From Methylococcales bacterium (GTDB lineage Bacteria > Pseudomonadota > Gammaproteobacteria > Methylococcales > Methylomonadaceae): a DNA stretch of 46,850 nucleotides. Made by a program: the position numbers and the translations under genes. The DNA lies in NCBI GenBank assembly GCA_028707085.1, contig JAQTUW010000023.1, positions 1 to 46,850 on the forward strand, in the 5' to 3' direction. Below the pieces are notes generated by a model. That model saw only the letters and a list, made by a program, of their open reading frames with translations, was not told the origin of the DNA and made no database searches. This document shows, in pieces, positions 25,434-33,791 of the stretch (positions within the stretch are counted from its first letter, which is position 1; every line of letters begins with the position of its first letter).

Positions 25434-25796
25434 ATGACCGAATTTCCAATCAGACTGGCGGTGGCCAGCAAAGACGGCATATCCATCAACGAACATTTTG
25501 GCCATGCCAAACAGTTTCGCATTTACCATGCCGCGGCGGATGGCTGTGAATTGCTGGAAACCCGCGAAGTGGCGAATTATTGTCTGGGTCAGCATGCCGA
25601 CCAGTCGGCGATGAGCGGCATACTGGCGGCGATCAGCGACTGCCATGCGGTATTCGTGGCCAGAATCGGCGATGGGCCGGCGGGCAAGGTTCACGGCATC
25701 GGCGTGCGCGCCGTTTCCGAATACGCCTATGCCGAAATACAGGAGTCCTTGCTGGATTATAGCCGCAGAACGGCTGCCGGGGAGGATGTCGGATGA
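25434..25796 (+). CDS. NifX/NafY-type FeMo-cofactor-domain protein
   Basis: A 120-residue protein with the dinitrogenase iron-molybdenum cofactor domain. R-L-A-V-A-S-K-D-G is followed by the characteristic I-N-E-H-F-G-H-A-K-Q-F and later A-V-F-V-A-R-I-G-D-G-P. Such proteins carry Fe-S or Mo cofactor precursors in nitrogenase assembly, and stand-alone members occur outside nif clusters. I start at the ATG at 25434 (M-T-E-F-P-I-R-L) rather than a GTG nine codons earlier. It overlaps the next gene by four bases. No nif structural genes are in view, so the cofactor target is unknown. Confidence 0.82.
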   Translation: MTEFPIRLAVASKDGISINEHFGHAKQFRIYHAAADGCELLETREVANYCLGQHADQSAMSGILAAISDCHAVFVARIGDGPAGKVHGIGVRAVSEYAYAEIQESLLDYSRRTAAGEDVG

Positions 25797-26218
25797 CGGC
25801 GGAACAGGTGGCGCTATGGCTGAAAATGCATCCGCTTTCGCCGATACACATCGATTGCGTAATCACAGTGATGCTGAAAATTCAGGACGGTAAATGCAAG
25901 ATGCGGCCGGCGGAAAAAATCGTGATGGCGCTGCTATACGATCAGGTCAGGCATCTGCACGGTCAGTTGTTGGACGCGGATCTGCATGCATTGATAACCG
26001 CGGCCCGGGATAATCCCGATGACGAAGACTTGAAAACCTTGATCTACGAAAAACGCCTGCTGGCGGAAACTACCCTTTCCCGGCCGGTCATGAAAGGCTT
26101 CAAGGCGTTGATTCGTGAGCAGGGGTTGCTGGCGGAGGTTGGCGGGGCTGCTTTGTTTTTCATAGCGGTCTGCGCTGTTGCTGATGCCGCCACGGCTACA
26201 GTCACGGCCTTTGCATAG
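25793..26218 (+). CDS. Small unknown protein coupled to the NifX-like gene
   Basis: A 141-residue protein whose ATG overlaps the stop of the NifX-like gene (ATGA). It is helical and charged, with a single C-terminal hydrophobic segment (A-A-L-F-F-I-A-V-C-A-V-A-D-A-A) that could anchor it in the membrane. I do not recognise a family; the coupling argues for a shared role with the cofactor-domain protein. An S-P-I-H-I-D-C-V-I stretch near residue 17 is the only conserved-looking block with a cysteine. Confidence 0.75.
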   Translation: MTAEQVALWLKMHPLSPIHIDCVITVMLKIQDGKCKMRPAEKIVMALLYDQVRHLHGQLLDADLHALITAARDNPDDEDLKTLIYEKRLLAETTLSRPVMKGFKALIREQGLLAEVGGAALFFIAVCAVADAATATVTAFA

Positions 26219-26238
26219 CAGAGGTTTGGGCATGATGG

Positions 26239-26254
26239 ATCCCGAATACGGGAT
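26239..26254. terminator. Small perfect hairpin between convergent genes
   Basis: ATCCCG-AATA-CGGGAT sits in the 54-base gap between the unknown gene and nudE. It lacks a U-tract in either direction, so a termination role is a weak guess. Confidence 0.3.
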
Positions 26255-26272
26255 ACGCGATTACCGTCCTGC

Positions 26273-26827
26273 CTAAACAAAATCCCGCAAATGCGCGGCC
26301 GCCATATACAAAGCGGCTATCGACCGGGCCTCGCTGCACTCGCCAGTCGCCAGCAAGGTGTCTATTCGATTAATGTCCCACGGCACCACTTCCAGTTCTT
26401 CCGGTTCGTCGCCTTCGAGTTTTTCCGGATACAGATCTTCGGCCAGGATAATGTCGATGGTATGTTCAAGATAGGCCGGGGCCAGCGATACGGTATGCAG
26501 ATGCTGTAATTTTTCGGCGCCGTAACCGACTTCCTCTTTCAGTTCACGGTTGGCGGCGGCGAAGGAATCCTCTCCGGCGTCTATTTTGCCTTTCGGCAGG
26601 CCCAGTTCATAGCGGTGCAAACCGGCCGCGTATTCCCTGACCAGCAGCACAGTGTTGCGGTTGAGCATGGGCACCACCAGCACAGCGCCCATCGTGGCGT
26701 TGCGGGTCAGGCGTTCGTATTGCCGGAGCTGGCCGCTCGCAAATTTAAGTTCCAGGGTTTCGATGCGGAACTGGCGGGTCTGGGCAATGACGGTTTTGCT
26801 GACAATGGTGGGCGGCTGTCTGGACAT
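26273..26827 (-). CDS. nudE: ADP-compounds hydrolase NudE (Nudix)
   Basis: About 184 residues. The Nudix box G-x5-E-x7-R-E-L-K-E-E-V-G is present as G-K-I-D-A-G-E-D-S-F-A-A-A-N-R-E-L-K-E-E. It is followed by the NudE-specific tail V-S-L-A-P-A-Y-L-E-H and E-D-L-Y-P-E-K-L-E-G-D-E-P-E. Family enzymes hydrolyse ADP-ribose, NADH and related dinucleotides. I start at M-S-R-Q-P-P (26827), where similarity to E. coli NudE begins; an ATG 17 codons upstream is also in frame. It is divergent from yrfG, as its E. coli counterpart neighbours yrfG. Confidence 0.93.
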   Translation of the reverse strand: MSRQPPTIVSKTVIAQTRQFRIETLELKFASGQLRQYERLTRNATMGAVLVVPMLNRNTVLLVREYAAGLHRYELGLPKGKIDAGEDSFAAANRELKEEVGYGAEKLQHLHTVSLAPAYLEHTIDIILAEDLYPEKLEGDEPEELEVVPWDINRIDTLLATGECSEARSIAALYMAAAHLRDFV

Positions 26828-26952
26828 GGGAGGGAATTGCAAATGATGACGTAAACCGAATCGTAACAGAGTCATCATGGTAACGCGTCAAGTTTTTAGT
26901 TAAGATTTGTTTCCGCTTGGCCTCCCAATCCCCTTTTTAAGGAAGATTCGCA

Positions 26953-27609
26953 ATGATAGTCTGGCATGAAATCGATACAGTCCTGCTCGATATGGACGGC
27001 ACTTTACTGGACTTGAATTTCGATAATCATTTCTGGCATGAATTTGTGCCCTTGCGTTTCGCGCAGCGACATAATCTGACCCTTGAGCAGGCCAGGCAGC
27101 AATTGATACCGCAATTCAGGGCCATGGAAGGCAGGCTGGAATGGTACTGCCTGGATTACTGGAGCGAGGCTTTGCAGTTGAATATTGCCGGCCTGAAACA
27201 GGAGTTGGCGGGGCTGATTGCGGTGCATCCGCATGTTACCGAGTTTCTCGATGCGGTGCGTGATAGCGGCAGGCGGTTGTTGCTGGTGACTAACGCCCAC
27301 CGCGACAGTTTAAAACTGAAGATGGAAAAAACCAGTCTGCATGTGTTTTTCGATGAAATCATCAGTTCGCACGACTTCGGCATGGCCAAGGAGCAGCCGG
27401 GCTTCTGGCAAGCCCTTCAGGATAGGCACATGTTTGAAAAGCGGCGCACCCTGCTGGTGGACGACAGTCTGGCGGTACTCCGTTCCGCGCGGAATTTCGG
27501 CATTGCCCATCTGGTTTCAATCTGCAAGCCGGACAGCCGGGTTGCCAAAAAGCAGATTACGGAGTTTGCGGGGATTGAGGACTTTCGTGCGCTGATGCCG
27601 AATCTGTAG
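26953..27609 (+). CDS. yrfG: GMP/IMP nucleotidase YrfG (HAD family)
   Basis: A 218-residue HAD-superfamily phosphatase with motif I D-T-V-L-L-D-M-D-G-T-L-L, motif II L-L-L-V-T-N-A-H and motif III/IV K-x-G...L-L-V-D-D-S-L-A-V-L. The E. coli homologue dephosphorylates GMP and IMP. The neighbourhood (nudE and yrfG side by side) is the conserved one. Its last 53 bases overlap the opposing 3' end of rhlB. Confidence 0.92.
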   Translation: MIVWHEIDTVLLDMDGTLLDLNFDNHFWHEFVPLRFAQRHNLTLEQARQQLIPQFRAMEGRLEWYCLDYWSEALQLNIAGLKQELAGLIAVHPHVTEFLDAVRDSGRRLLLVTNAHRDSLKLKMEKTSLHVFFDEIISSHDFGMAKEQPGFWQALQDRHMFEKRRTLLVDDSLAVLRSARNFGIAHLVSICKPDSRVAKKQITEFAGIEDFRALMPNL

Positions 27610-28885
27610 GCGAAGCTGTAGGTTTGCGCGCCGATTCGGGTCGGCGGCCGGATCGTGGCGGGTGTTTGCCGTGCGGGACAACCCGTTCGCGCGGTTCGTG
27701 ACGTTCCGGTTTGATGATATCTTCCGCCAGCAGTTCGGCCGTTATCGACTGTACCGGTATCTTTTCGCCGATATAGTCTTCAATATCCGGCATGGAGTAG
27801 GCGTAATCCTCACAGATAAAGCTGATGGCTTCGCCGCTGGCGCCGAAACGGGCGGTGCGGCCGATCCTGTGCACATAATCCTCGACATCCTGGGGCAGGT
27901 CGTAATTGATGACATGCGAGACATCCGGGATGTGCAGGCCGCGGGCCGCCACATCGGTGGCGATTAGCAGGTTTACCCGGTTTTCCTGAAAATCGCTCAG
28001 CAGTCGCTGGCGTTTTTCCTGCGGCACGTCGCCGCTCAGCAATGCGGTTTTGTGGCCGTTGGCTTGCAGATAGTCGTCCAGTTGCTCGCCGCAACGCTTG
28101 GTGTTGACGAACACAATGCTGCGCTGGGGCTGGTAATGCTTGAGCAGGCCAAGCAGCAAGGGAATTTTTTGTTCGTTCGCCGGGCAGAAGGCGGTCTGGT
28201 TGATGGCCTTGGAGGTGACTTCCTCCGATTCGATACGGATCAGCACAGGGTTGTTCATGTGTTCGTAAGCCAGTTCCGTGACCTTGTAGGACAGGGTTGC
28301 GGAAAACAGCATATTGAGGCGTTTTTCGGGCGGCGGCATGCGCCGCAACAAAAAGCGGATGTCCTTGATAAAGCCCAGATCGAACATTCGGTCGGCTTCG
28401 TCCATGACCGTGACCTGGATGTTGTCCAGCGTGAACGTACCCTGCCGGTAAAAATCGATAATACGTCCGGGCGTGCCGATGATCACGTCGATATTGCCCT
28501 TGATTTTGTCCAGTTGTTTCTGGTAATCCGTGCCGCCGTATATCAGCGCGAATTTCAAATCCAGGTATTTGCTCATCAACAGCGCGTCCTTGTGGATCTG
28601 GATGGCCAGTTCGCGGGTAGGAGCCAGGATCAGGGCACGGGGATTTTTGATTTTTTCGCTTTCGTCGTTGATCAGGTGCTGAAAGGTGGCCAGCAGAAAC
28701 GTGGCGGTTTTGCCGGTGCCGGTCTGCGCCTGTCCGGCAATATCCTTGCCCCTTAGCGACAGCGGCAGCGATTTGTCCTGAATCGGCGTACAGTGGATAA
28801 ATCCTGCTTCCTTCAGGCTTTTTATGATGGAGTCGGATAGCTCCAGATTGCTAAAACGCGTTTCTGTTAAATGTGTTTTTTTCAT
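27557..28885 (-). CDS. rhlB: ATP-dependent RNA helicase RhlB
   Basis: About 442 residues. DEAD-box motifs in order: Q-motif (C-T-P-I-Q), I A-Q-T-G-T-G-K-T, Ia P-T-R-E-L-A, II V-M-D-E-A-D-R-M-F, III S-A-T, IV I-V-F-V-N-T-K and VI H-R-I-G-R-T-A-R. The basic, proline-rich tail fits the degradosome helicase RhlB. I start at M-K-K-T-H-L (28885), the family N-terminus; the frame extends upstream without homology. It is divergent from trxA-rho exactly as in E. coli. Confidence 0.94.
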   Translation of the reverse strand: MKKTHLTETRFSNLELSDSIIKSLKEAGFIHCTPIQDKSLPLSLRGKDIAGQAQTGTGKTATFLLATFQHLINDESEKIKNPRALILAPTRELAIQIHKDALLMSKYLDLKFALIYGGTDYQKQLDKIKGNIDVIIGTPGRIIDFYRQGTFTLDNIQVTVMDEADRMFDLGFIKDIRFLLRRMPPPEKRLNMLFSATLSYKVTELAYEHMNNPVLIRIESEEVTSKAINQTAFCPANEQKIPLLLGLLKHYQPQRSIVFVNTKRCGEQLDDYLQANGHKTALLSGDVPQEKRQRLLSDFQENRVNLLIATDVAARGLHIPDVSHVINYDLPQDVEDYVHRIGRTARFGASGEAISFICEDYAYSMPDIEDYIGEKIPVQSITAELLAEDIIKPERHEPRERVVPHGKHPPRSGRRPESARKPTASPTDSASAHESPQSPQTP

Positions 28886-28926
28886 GCTGGATAGAATACC
28901 GTAAAAACGGCGATGGTTGAAATCGA

Positions 28927-28956
28927 TTGACAACAGGATTGTACCGAAACTATAGT
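28927..28956 (+). promoter_or_regulatory. Promoter of trxA
   Basis: TTGACA (28927-28932), an 18-base spacer and TATAGT (28951-28956) lie 30 bases upstream of the trxA ATG. Confidence 0.65.
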
Positions 28957-28986
28957 TTCCACTTCGAAAACTTAATGGAGAGTGGC

Positions 28987-29313
28987 ATGACTGACCTGGT
29001 TCTTCACGTGTCTGATGCTGATTTTGATGAAATCGTTCTTAAGGCTGATGCACCTGTCTTGGTTGATTATTGGGCGGAATGGTGCGGTCCTTGCAAAATG
29101 ATTGCGCCCGTTTTGAACGAAATTGCCGTAGAATACGCGGGTAAGCTGACCATTGCCAAGCTGAATATAGACGAAAGTCCTAAAACTCCGCAACTCTATG
29201 GCGTACGCGGCATTCCCACGCTGATGATTTTCAAGAATGGCGAAGTTGAAGCGACAAAAGTGGGTGCGTTGACCAAATCCCAGCTCGCGGCTTTTATCGA
29301 TAGCAGCATCTAA
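28987..29313 (+). CDS. trxA: Thioredoxin 1
   Basis: A 108-residue thioredoxin with [10 protein letters not shown] (C33 and C36), the buried aspartate near 27, and the cis-proline R-G-I-P-T-L near 76. It is the general cytoplasmic disulfide reductant, recharged by thioredoxin reductase. GGAG lies eight bases before the ATG at 28987, which I choose over a longer in-frame start. It precedes rho on the same strand. Confidence 0.97.
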   Translation: MTDLVLHVSDADFDEIVLKADAPVLVDYWAEWCGPCKMIAPVLNEIAVEYAGKLTIAKLNIDESPKTPQLYGVRGIPTLMIFKNGEVEATKVGALTKSQLAAFIDSSI

Positions 29314-29327
29314 AATCGAAACGAATT

Positions 29328-29361
29328 CCGGATTTATCATAAAACGTTTTGATAAGTCCGG
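29328..29361. repeat. Long hairpin between trxA and rho
   Basis: CCGGATTTATCA (29328-29339) pairs with TGATAAGTCCGG (29350-29361) with one mismatch, and the loop contains the palindrome AAAACGTTTT. It could slow transcription, protect the trxA 3' end or sit in the rho leader, which is autoregulated in enteric bacteria. No U-tract follows. Confidence 0.5.
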
Positions 29362-29484
29362 TAATTGCGCTAGAATTTCAAGCGCTAACATCTTTATCCT
29401 TGTCGTCCTTAGTTAATCCACGTCCACCTTCTGCTGTAATCGGCTTCCTGCCGCTTTGCGTTTTCTTCATTTCTCTTAAACAAC

Positions 29485-30741
29485 ATGAATCTTACCGAGT
29501 TAAAACTTAAACAAGTCAGTGAAATTATTACCATTGCAGAGGCATTAGGGCTGGAAAACATCGACAGGGCCAGAAAGCAGGAACTGATCTTCAGCATCCT
29601 GAAAAAACAGGCCAAAAGCGGTGAAGATATTTTTGGCGACGGCGTGCTGGAAATACTGCAGGATGGATTCGGTTTTTTACGCACGCCCGGTGCGTCCTAT
29701 CTGGCCGGTCCCGACGATATTTATGTTTCTCCCAGCCAGATTCGCCGTTTCGGTTTGCGCACCGGCGACACGGTAAGCGGCAAGATCAGACCGCCCAAAG
29801 AAGGCGAGCGCTATTTTGCGATGCTCAAGGTCGAAAGCATCAACTTCGAATCGCCGGAAAGCACTAAAAACAAGATTTCGTTTTCCAACCTGACGCCGCT
29901 GTTCGCCAATAAACGTTTCCGTCTGGAGCAGGGCAACGGCACCAGCGAAGATTTGACGGCCCGCATCATCGATCTGATTGCGCCTATCGGCAAAGGCCAG
30001 CGGGGATTAATCGTTTCACCGCCAAAAGCCGGTAAAACCATGATCATGCAAAGCATCGCCCACGCCATCGCTGAAAATAATCCGGAATGTTATCTGATCG
30101 TCCTATTGATCGACGAGCGTCCGGAAGAGGTGACGGAAATGGAGCGTTGCGTGCGTGGCGAAGTTGTGTCCAGCACCTTCGACGAACCCGCCACCCGCCA
30201 TGTGCAGGTGGCCGACATGGTGATAGAAAAAGCGCGCAGACTGGTCGAGCACAAGCACGATGTGGTCATTCTGTTAGACTCCATTACCCGGCTTGCCAGG
30301 GCGTACAATATGGTTGTTCCCTCTTCGGGCAAGCTGTTGTCCGGCGGCGTGGACGCCAATGCGCTTGAAAAACCCAAACGTTTTTTCGGCGCAGCCCGGA
30401 ATATCGAGGAAGGCGGCAGTTTGACCATTATTGCTACCGCGCTGGTGGAAACCGGTTCCAGAATGGACGAGGTGATTTTTGAAGAATTCAAAGGCACCGG
30501 CAATATGGAGCTGCATCTGGAGCGTAAAATTGCTGAAAAACGCATTTATCCGGCGATCAATATCAACCGTTCCGGTACCCGCCGCGAAGAATATCTGGTC
30601 GATCCTGATGAATTGCAAAAAACCTGGATACTGCGCAAAATCCTGCAGCCGATGGATGAACTGGCGGCTTCCGAGTTTCTGCTCGGCAAATTGAAGGATT
30701 TCAAAACCAATGCCGAGTTCTTCAGTTCGATGAAACGCTGA
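29485..30741 (+). CDS. rho: Transcription termination factor Rho
   Basis: A 418-residue hexameric RNA helicase that ends factor-dependent transcription. N-terminal RNA-binding region: M-N-L-T-E-L-K and G-F-G-F-L-R near residue 64. Walker A is S-P-P-K-A-G-K-T-M near 180; [12 protein letters not shown] is Walker B and secondary-site region. R-R-E-E and the C-terminal K-T-N-A-E-F-F complete the match. It is unusually free of insertions. It follows trxA with a 171-base leader, as in E. coli (minus rhoL). Confidence 0.97.
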   Translation: MNLTELKLKQVSEIITIAEALGLENIDRARKQELIFSILKKQAKSGEDIFGDGVLEILQDGFGFLRTPGASYLAGPDDIYVSPSQIRRFGLRTGDTVSGKIRPPKEGERYFAMLKVESINFESPESTKNKISFSNLTPLFANKRFRLEQGNGTSEDLTARIIDLIAPIGKGQRGLIVSPPKAGKTMIMQSIAHAIAENNPECYLIVLLIDERPEEVTEMERCVRGEVVSSTFDEPATRHVQVADMVIEKARRLVEHKHDVVILLDSITRLARAYNMVVPSSGKLLSGGVDANALEKPKRFFGAARNIEEGGSLTIIATALVETGSRMDEVIFEEFKGTGNMELHLERKIAEKRIYPAININRSGTRREEYLVDPDELQKTWILRKILQPMDELAASEFLLGKLKDFKTNAEFFSSMKR

Positions 30742-30861
30742 GGACGCGGCTTCCGGTACAGCATGGCCGCCATTCGCCTCCCCGATCCTTATTATTTTCG
30801 ATAGTGGAAATATGTCCAAGTTTGATATATTGCACCACGATCTTTAACGGGGGGAAGGGCA

Positions 30862-32556
30862 TTGCGAAACTCAGGCAGATTTTTTATTCAGTTCATCCGG
30901 CTGGCCGGACCGTTCTGGCAATCTGAAAACAAAACCACAATACGCGGTTTATCCGTTGCACTGGTGGGATTGACCGTATTACAGATTGTCGTTTCCGTAG
31001 CCATTAACGAATGGAGCGCCAATTTGTTCGACGCGCTGGAACAGCGCTCCATGTCCAGGCTGTTTACCCAGATAGGCGTGATTATTCTGATTTTCATCGC
31101 CAATATGCTGATCACAGCCGCCCATTTGATGATCAAGCGCCGGTTGCAACTGGATTGGCGGGGCTGGCTGACGGACAAGCTGATTGCGCAATGGATGTAC
31201 GACGGCCGCCATTATCTGGTGACCCATATTCCGGGCCAGCACGATAATCCGGATGGCAGAATAGCCGAAGACATTCGCATCTCTACGGAATACGCCATCG
31301 ATTTGCTCCACACCCTGCTGTATTGCATTTTACTGTTCATCAGTTTTACCCAGATTCTGTGGGAGTTGTCGGGCACGGTCACGCTCGACCTGTTTCTGTT
31401 TGAATTGCCGATACATGGACATCTGGTGCTGCTGGCGCTGATCTATGCCGCCACCGCATCCACCATGGGCTGGTTGATAGGCCGACCGCTGACTACGGCG
31501 ACCAACGATCGGCAGACCGTGGAAGCCAATTTCCGTTTTGCCCTGGTAAAGGCGCGTGAAAATGCAATGGCTATCGCTCTGATACACGGCGAACGGCATG
31601 AAAAGCCGCATTTTCACCGTCTGTTCGGGGGGATTGTGGATGCCTGGGAACTGCAGACCAACGCCTGGGCGCGGATCACCATGTTCAGCGCCGGCTATTC
31701 GGTATTATCCATGGCCTTTCCGATTCTGGTGTCCGCGCCCCGATACATTTTAGGCGTCATCACCCTGGGTGGGCTGATGCAATCCGCCCAGGCTTTCCAG
31801 CAACTGGCGTCGTCCCTGTCCTGGCCGGTGGATAACATGGGCAAGGTGGCCGAATGGCGGGCTTCGGTCGAACGGGTGCTGGGGTTAAGCAAGGCGCTGG
31901 AACAACTGGAGCACGAAATAGCCAAGCCCAGTCTGCATCGTATCCGCCTGGAAAAGAATCAGGGCGCGGTGCTGCGTTTTCATGATTTGTGCATTTCCAG
32001 GCTGGACGGTATCGTTTGCGTTTCCTGTCTTAATCAGGAAATCCGCGCCGGCGAGAGGATACTCATAGACGGCGACGCCTTTGCCGGCAACAAACTGTTT
32101 AAAGCCATTGCCGGATTATGGCCGTGGGGCGAAGGCAGCATCGAATTGCCGGATGATGAAGTCCTGTTTTTCATGCCGCCACGGCCTTATCTGCCTACAG
32201 ATAGCCTGCGGGCGGCGATTTGTTATCCGGCCGAAGGGTCGGCATTTGATCCGGTCATGCTGGAAACCGCCTTTCATCTGGCCGGAGTGCAGGCCTTGCT
32301 TAGCCAGCTGGATGAGGTCAGCGATTGGGAAAAAAATCTGGAGCGCGAGCAGCAGCAGCGTCTGGGGCTGGTGCGGCTGTTATTGCAAAAGCCGAAATGG
32401 ATCCTGATGCAGGATGCTTTCGCCTCGCTGGATCCCAAGGCGCAGTTGGCCATGGTCAGTCTGATTCATGAAAAACTGCCGGACTCGGCGATCCTTACAA
32501 TTACCAATCAGCCTGCCATACAGGCTTTATATCAGCGTATTATTTCGGTTTGCTGA
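30862..32556 (+). CDS. ABC transporter half-protein with degenerate ATPase domain (YddA-like)
   Basis: A 564-residue fusion of an ABC_membrane_2-type membrane domain (about 1-340; five or six helices) with a C-terminal nucleotide-binding-like domain. In the latter the Walker A is G-D-A-F-A-G-N-K (no GKS/T) and the Q-loop is F-M-P-P-R-P-Y. The signature is L-E-R-E-Q-Q-Q-R (no LSGGQ), Walker B is W-I-L-M-Q-D-A, and the H-loop region lacks histidine. So it probably cannot hydrolyse ATP. The start is TTG at 30862, with GGGGGGAAGG just upstream; no better start exists. Relatives export or import hydrophobic compounds. A GH5 gene follows 10 bases downstream. Confidence 0.82.
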   Translation: MRNSGRFFIQFIRLAGPFWQSENKTTIRGLSVALVGLTVLQIVVSVAINEWSANLFDALEQRSMSRLFTQIGVIILIFIANMLITAAHLMIKRRLQLDWRGWLTDKLIAQWMYDGRHYLVTHIPGQHDNPDGRIAEDIRISTEYAIDLLHTLLYCILLFISFTQILWELSGTVTLDLFLFELPIHGHLVLLALIYAATASTMGWLIGRPLTTATNDRQTVEANFRFALVKARENAMAIALIHGERHEKPHFHRLFGGIVDAWELQTNAWARITMFSAGYSVLSMAFPILVSAPRYILGVITLGGLMQSAQAFQQLASSLSWPVDNMGKVAEWRASVERVLGLSKALEQLEHEIAKPSLHRIRLEKNQGAVLRFHDLCISRLDGIVCVSCLNQEIRAGERILIDGDAFAGNKLFKAIAGLWPWGEGSIELPDDEVLFFMPPRPYLPTDSLRAAICYPAEGSAFDPVMLETAFHLAGVQALLSQLDEVSDWEKNLEREQQQRLGLVRLLLQKPKWILMQDAFASLDPKAQLAMVSLIHEKLPDSAILTITNQPAIQALYQRIISVC

Positions 32557-32566
32557 TGGTCTGAAA

Positions 32567-33688
32567 ATGCAAGTGAAGGGCAATAATCGCGGCCAAAAAC
32601 TGCGCGGCGTCAATTTGGGCGGCTGGCTGGTGCTGGAAAAATGGATGACCCCCAGCCTGTTCGCCGGCCTCGGCGCGGAAGATGAAACAGCCTGGTGCCT
32701 GGAGATGGGGGCGCAGGCCGAACCGGTGTTGCGCCGGCACCGCGTGACTTTTATCGGCCGCGAGGATTTTGCCTGGCTGGCTTCGGTAGGGATTAATGCG
32801 GTGCGTATTCCGCTCGGACACTGGCTTTTTGCTGCGGATTATCCTTATCACCCCCGATATGGCGAAAACAGGCATCCGTATGTGCAAGGGGGCGATGCGG
32901 TGTTGGCGCAGGCTTTCGACTGGGCTGAAGAGTACGGATTGCAGGTGGTGCTGGATTTGCATGCTGCGCCCGGTTGTCAGAACGGCTTCGATAACGGCGG
33001 CATCAAGGATGTTTGCGACTGGCACAGCAAACCGGAATACCTTGAATACTCATTGACGGTGCTGGAAACGCTGGCTCGGCGTTTTCATGGTAGCCCGGCG
33101 CTGCATGGCATAGAGGTATTGAACGAGCCGCGCGGAGATATCGAAACCGGGCTATTGAAGCAATATACGGCGGAAGCTTATCGGCGCATCCGTAAATATT
33201 GCCGGGCTGGGGATGTCGCGGTCATCTTCCATGACGGCTTCCGTCCGTACCGGCAATATTCGGGTTTTTTGCAGGCCCCGGCATTCGATAATGTGATTTT
33301 CGACATTCATCGATACCAGTGTTTTGAGCAGAAAGATATCGATACCGATATATATGGTCATCTCATCAAGGCGGCTGGCGAATGGAGGCAGGAAGCGGAC
33401 GAACTGATCGCCCGCGCCGGTCGCTGTACTTATGTGGGCGAATGGAGCCTGGGATTGAATCCGCGCATACTGGACTTATGGCGGCAGGGATGGCTGGACT
33501 GTAGGCTGCAGCCCATGGACAGTTTTCAGCAAGGCGTCGCCTACCGGGGATATGCGGCGGCGCAACTGCTGAGTTTCGAAAAATATCTGGGCTGGTTCTT
33601 CTGGAGCTATAAAACCGAAACCATGCCGCAATGGAGTTTCAGGGATTGTGTCGTCAACGGTTGGCTACCTGCCGATTTTTCTGGGTGA
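32567..33688 (+). CDS. Glycoside hydrolase family 5 (exo-1,3-beta-glucanase-like)
   Basis: A 373-residue protein. L-R-G-V-N-L-G-G-W-L-V-L-E-K-W-M is the entry of fungal-type exo-beta-1,3-glucanases. E187 in E-V-L-N-E-P-R-G is the acid/base and E292 in C-T-Y-V-G-E-W-S is the nucleophile. No signal peptide is visible from the ATG at 32567, so it would act in the cytoplasm unless exported by other means. It starts ten bases after the ABC-like gene and is likely co-transcribed; a joint role in glucan handling is a guess. Confidence 0.85.
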   Translation: MQVKGNNRGQKLRGVNLGGWLVLEKWMTPSLFAGLGAEDETAWCLEMGAQAEPVLRRHRVTFIGREDFAWLASVGINAVRIPLGHWLFAADYPYHPRYGENRHPYVQGGDAVLAQAFDWAEEYGLQVVLDLHAAPGCQNGFDNGGIKDVCDWHSKPEYLEYSLTVLETLARRFHGSPALHGIEVLNEPRGDIETGLLKQYTAEAYRRIRKYCRAGDVAVIFHDGFRPYRQYSGFLQAPAFDNVIFDIHRYQCFEQKDIDTDIYGHLIKAAGEWRQEADELIARAGRCTYVGEWSLGLNPRILDLWRQGWLDCRLQPMDSFQQGVAYRGYAAAQLLSFEKYLGWFFWSYKTETMPQWSFRDCVVNGWLPADFSG

Positions 33689-33791
33689 ATGGACGCCTGA
33701 ATACGCAGCATCGATTCTCCCGGGAAAAGCGCGGCATACCGTAAATCAGTCTGACCAACTCAGCATCCACCTGGATTGATACGATAGCCAT

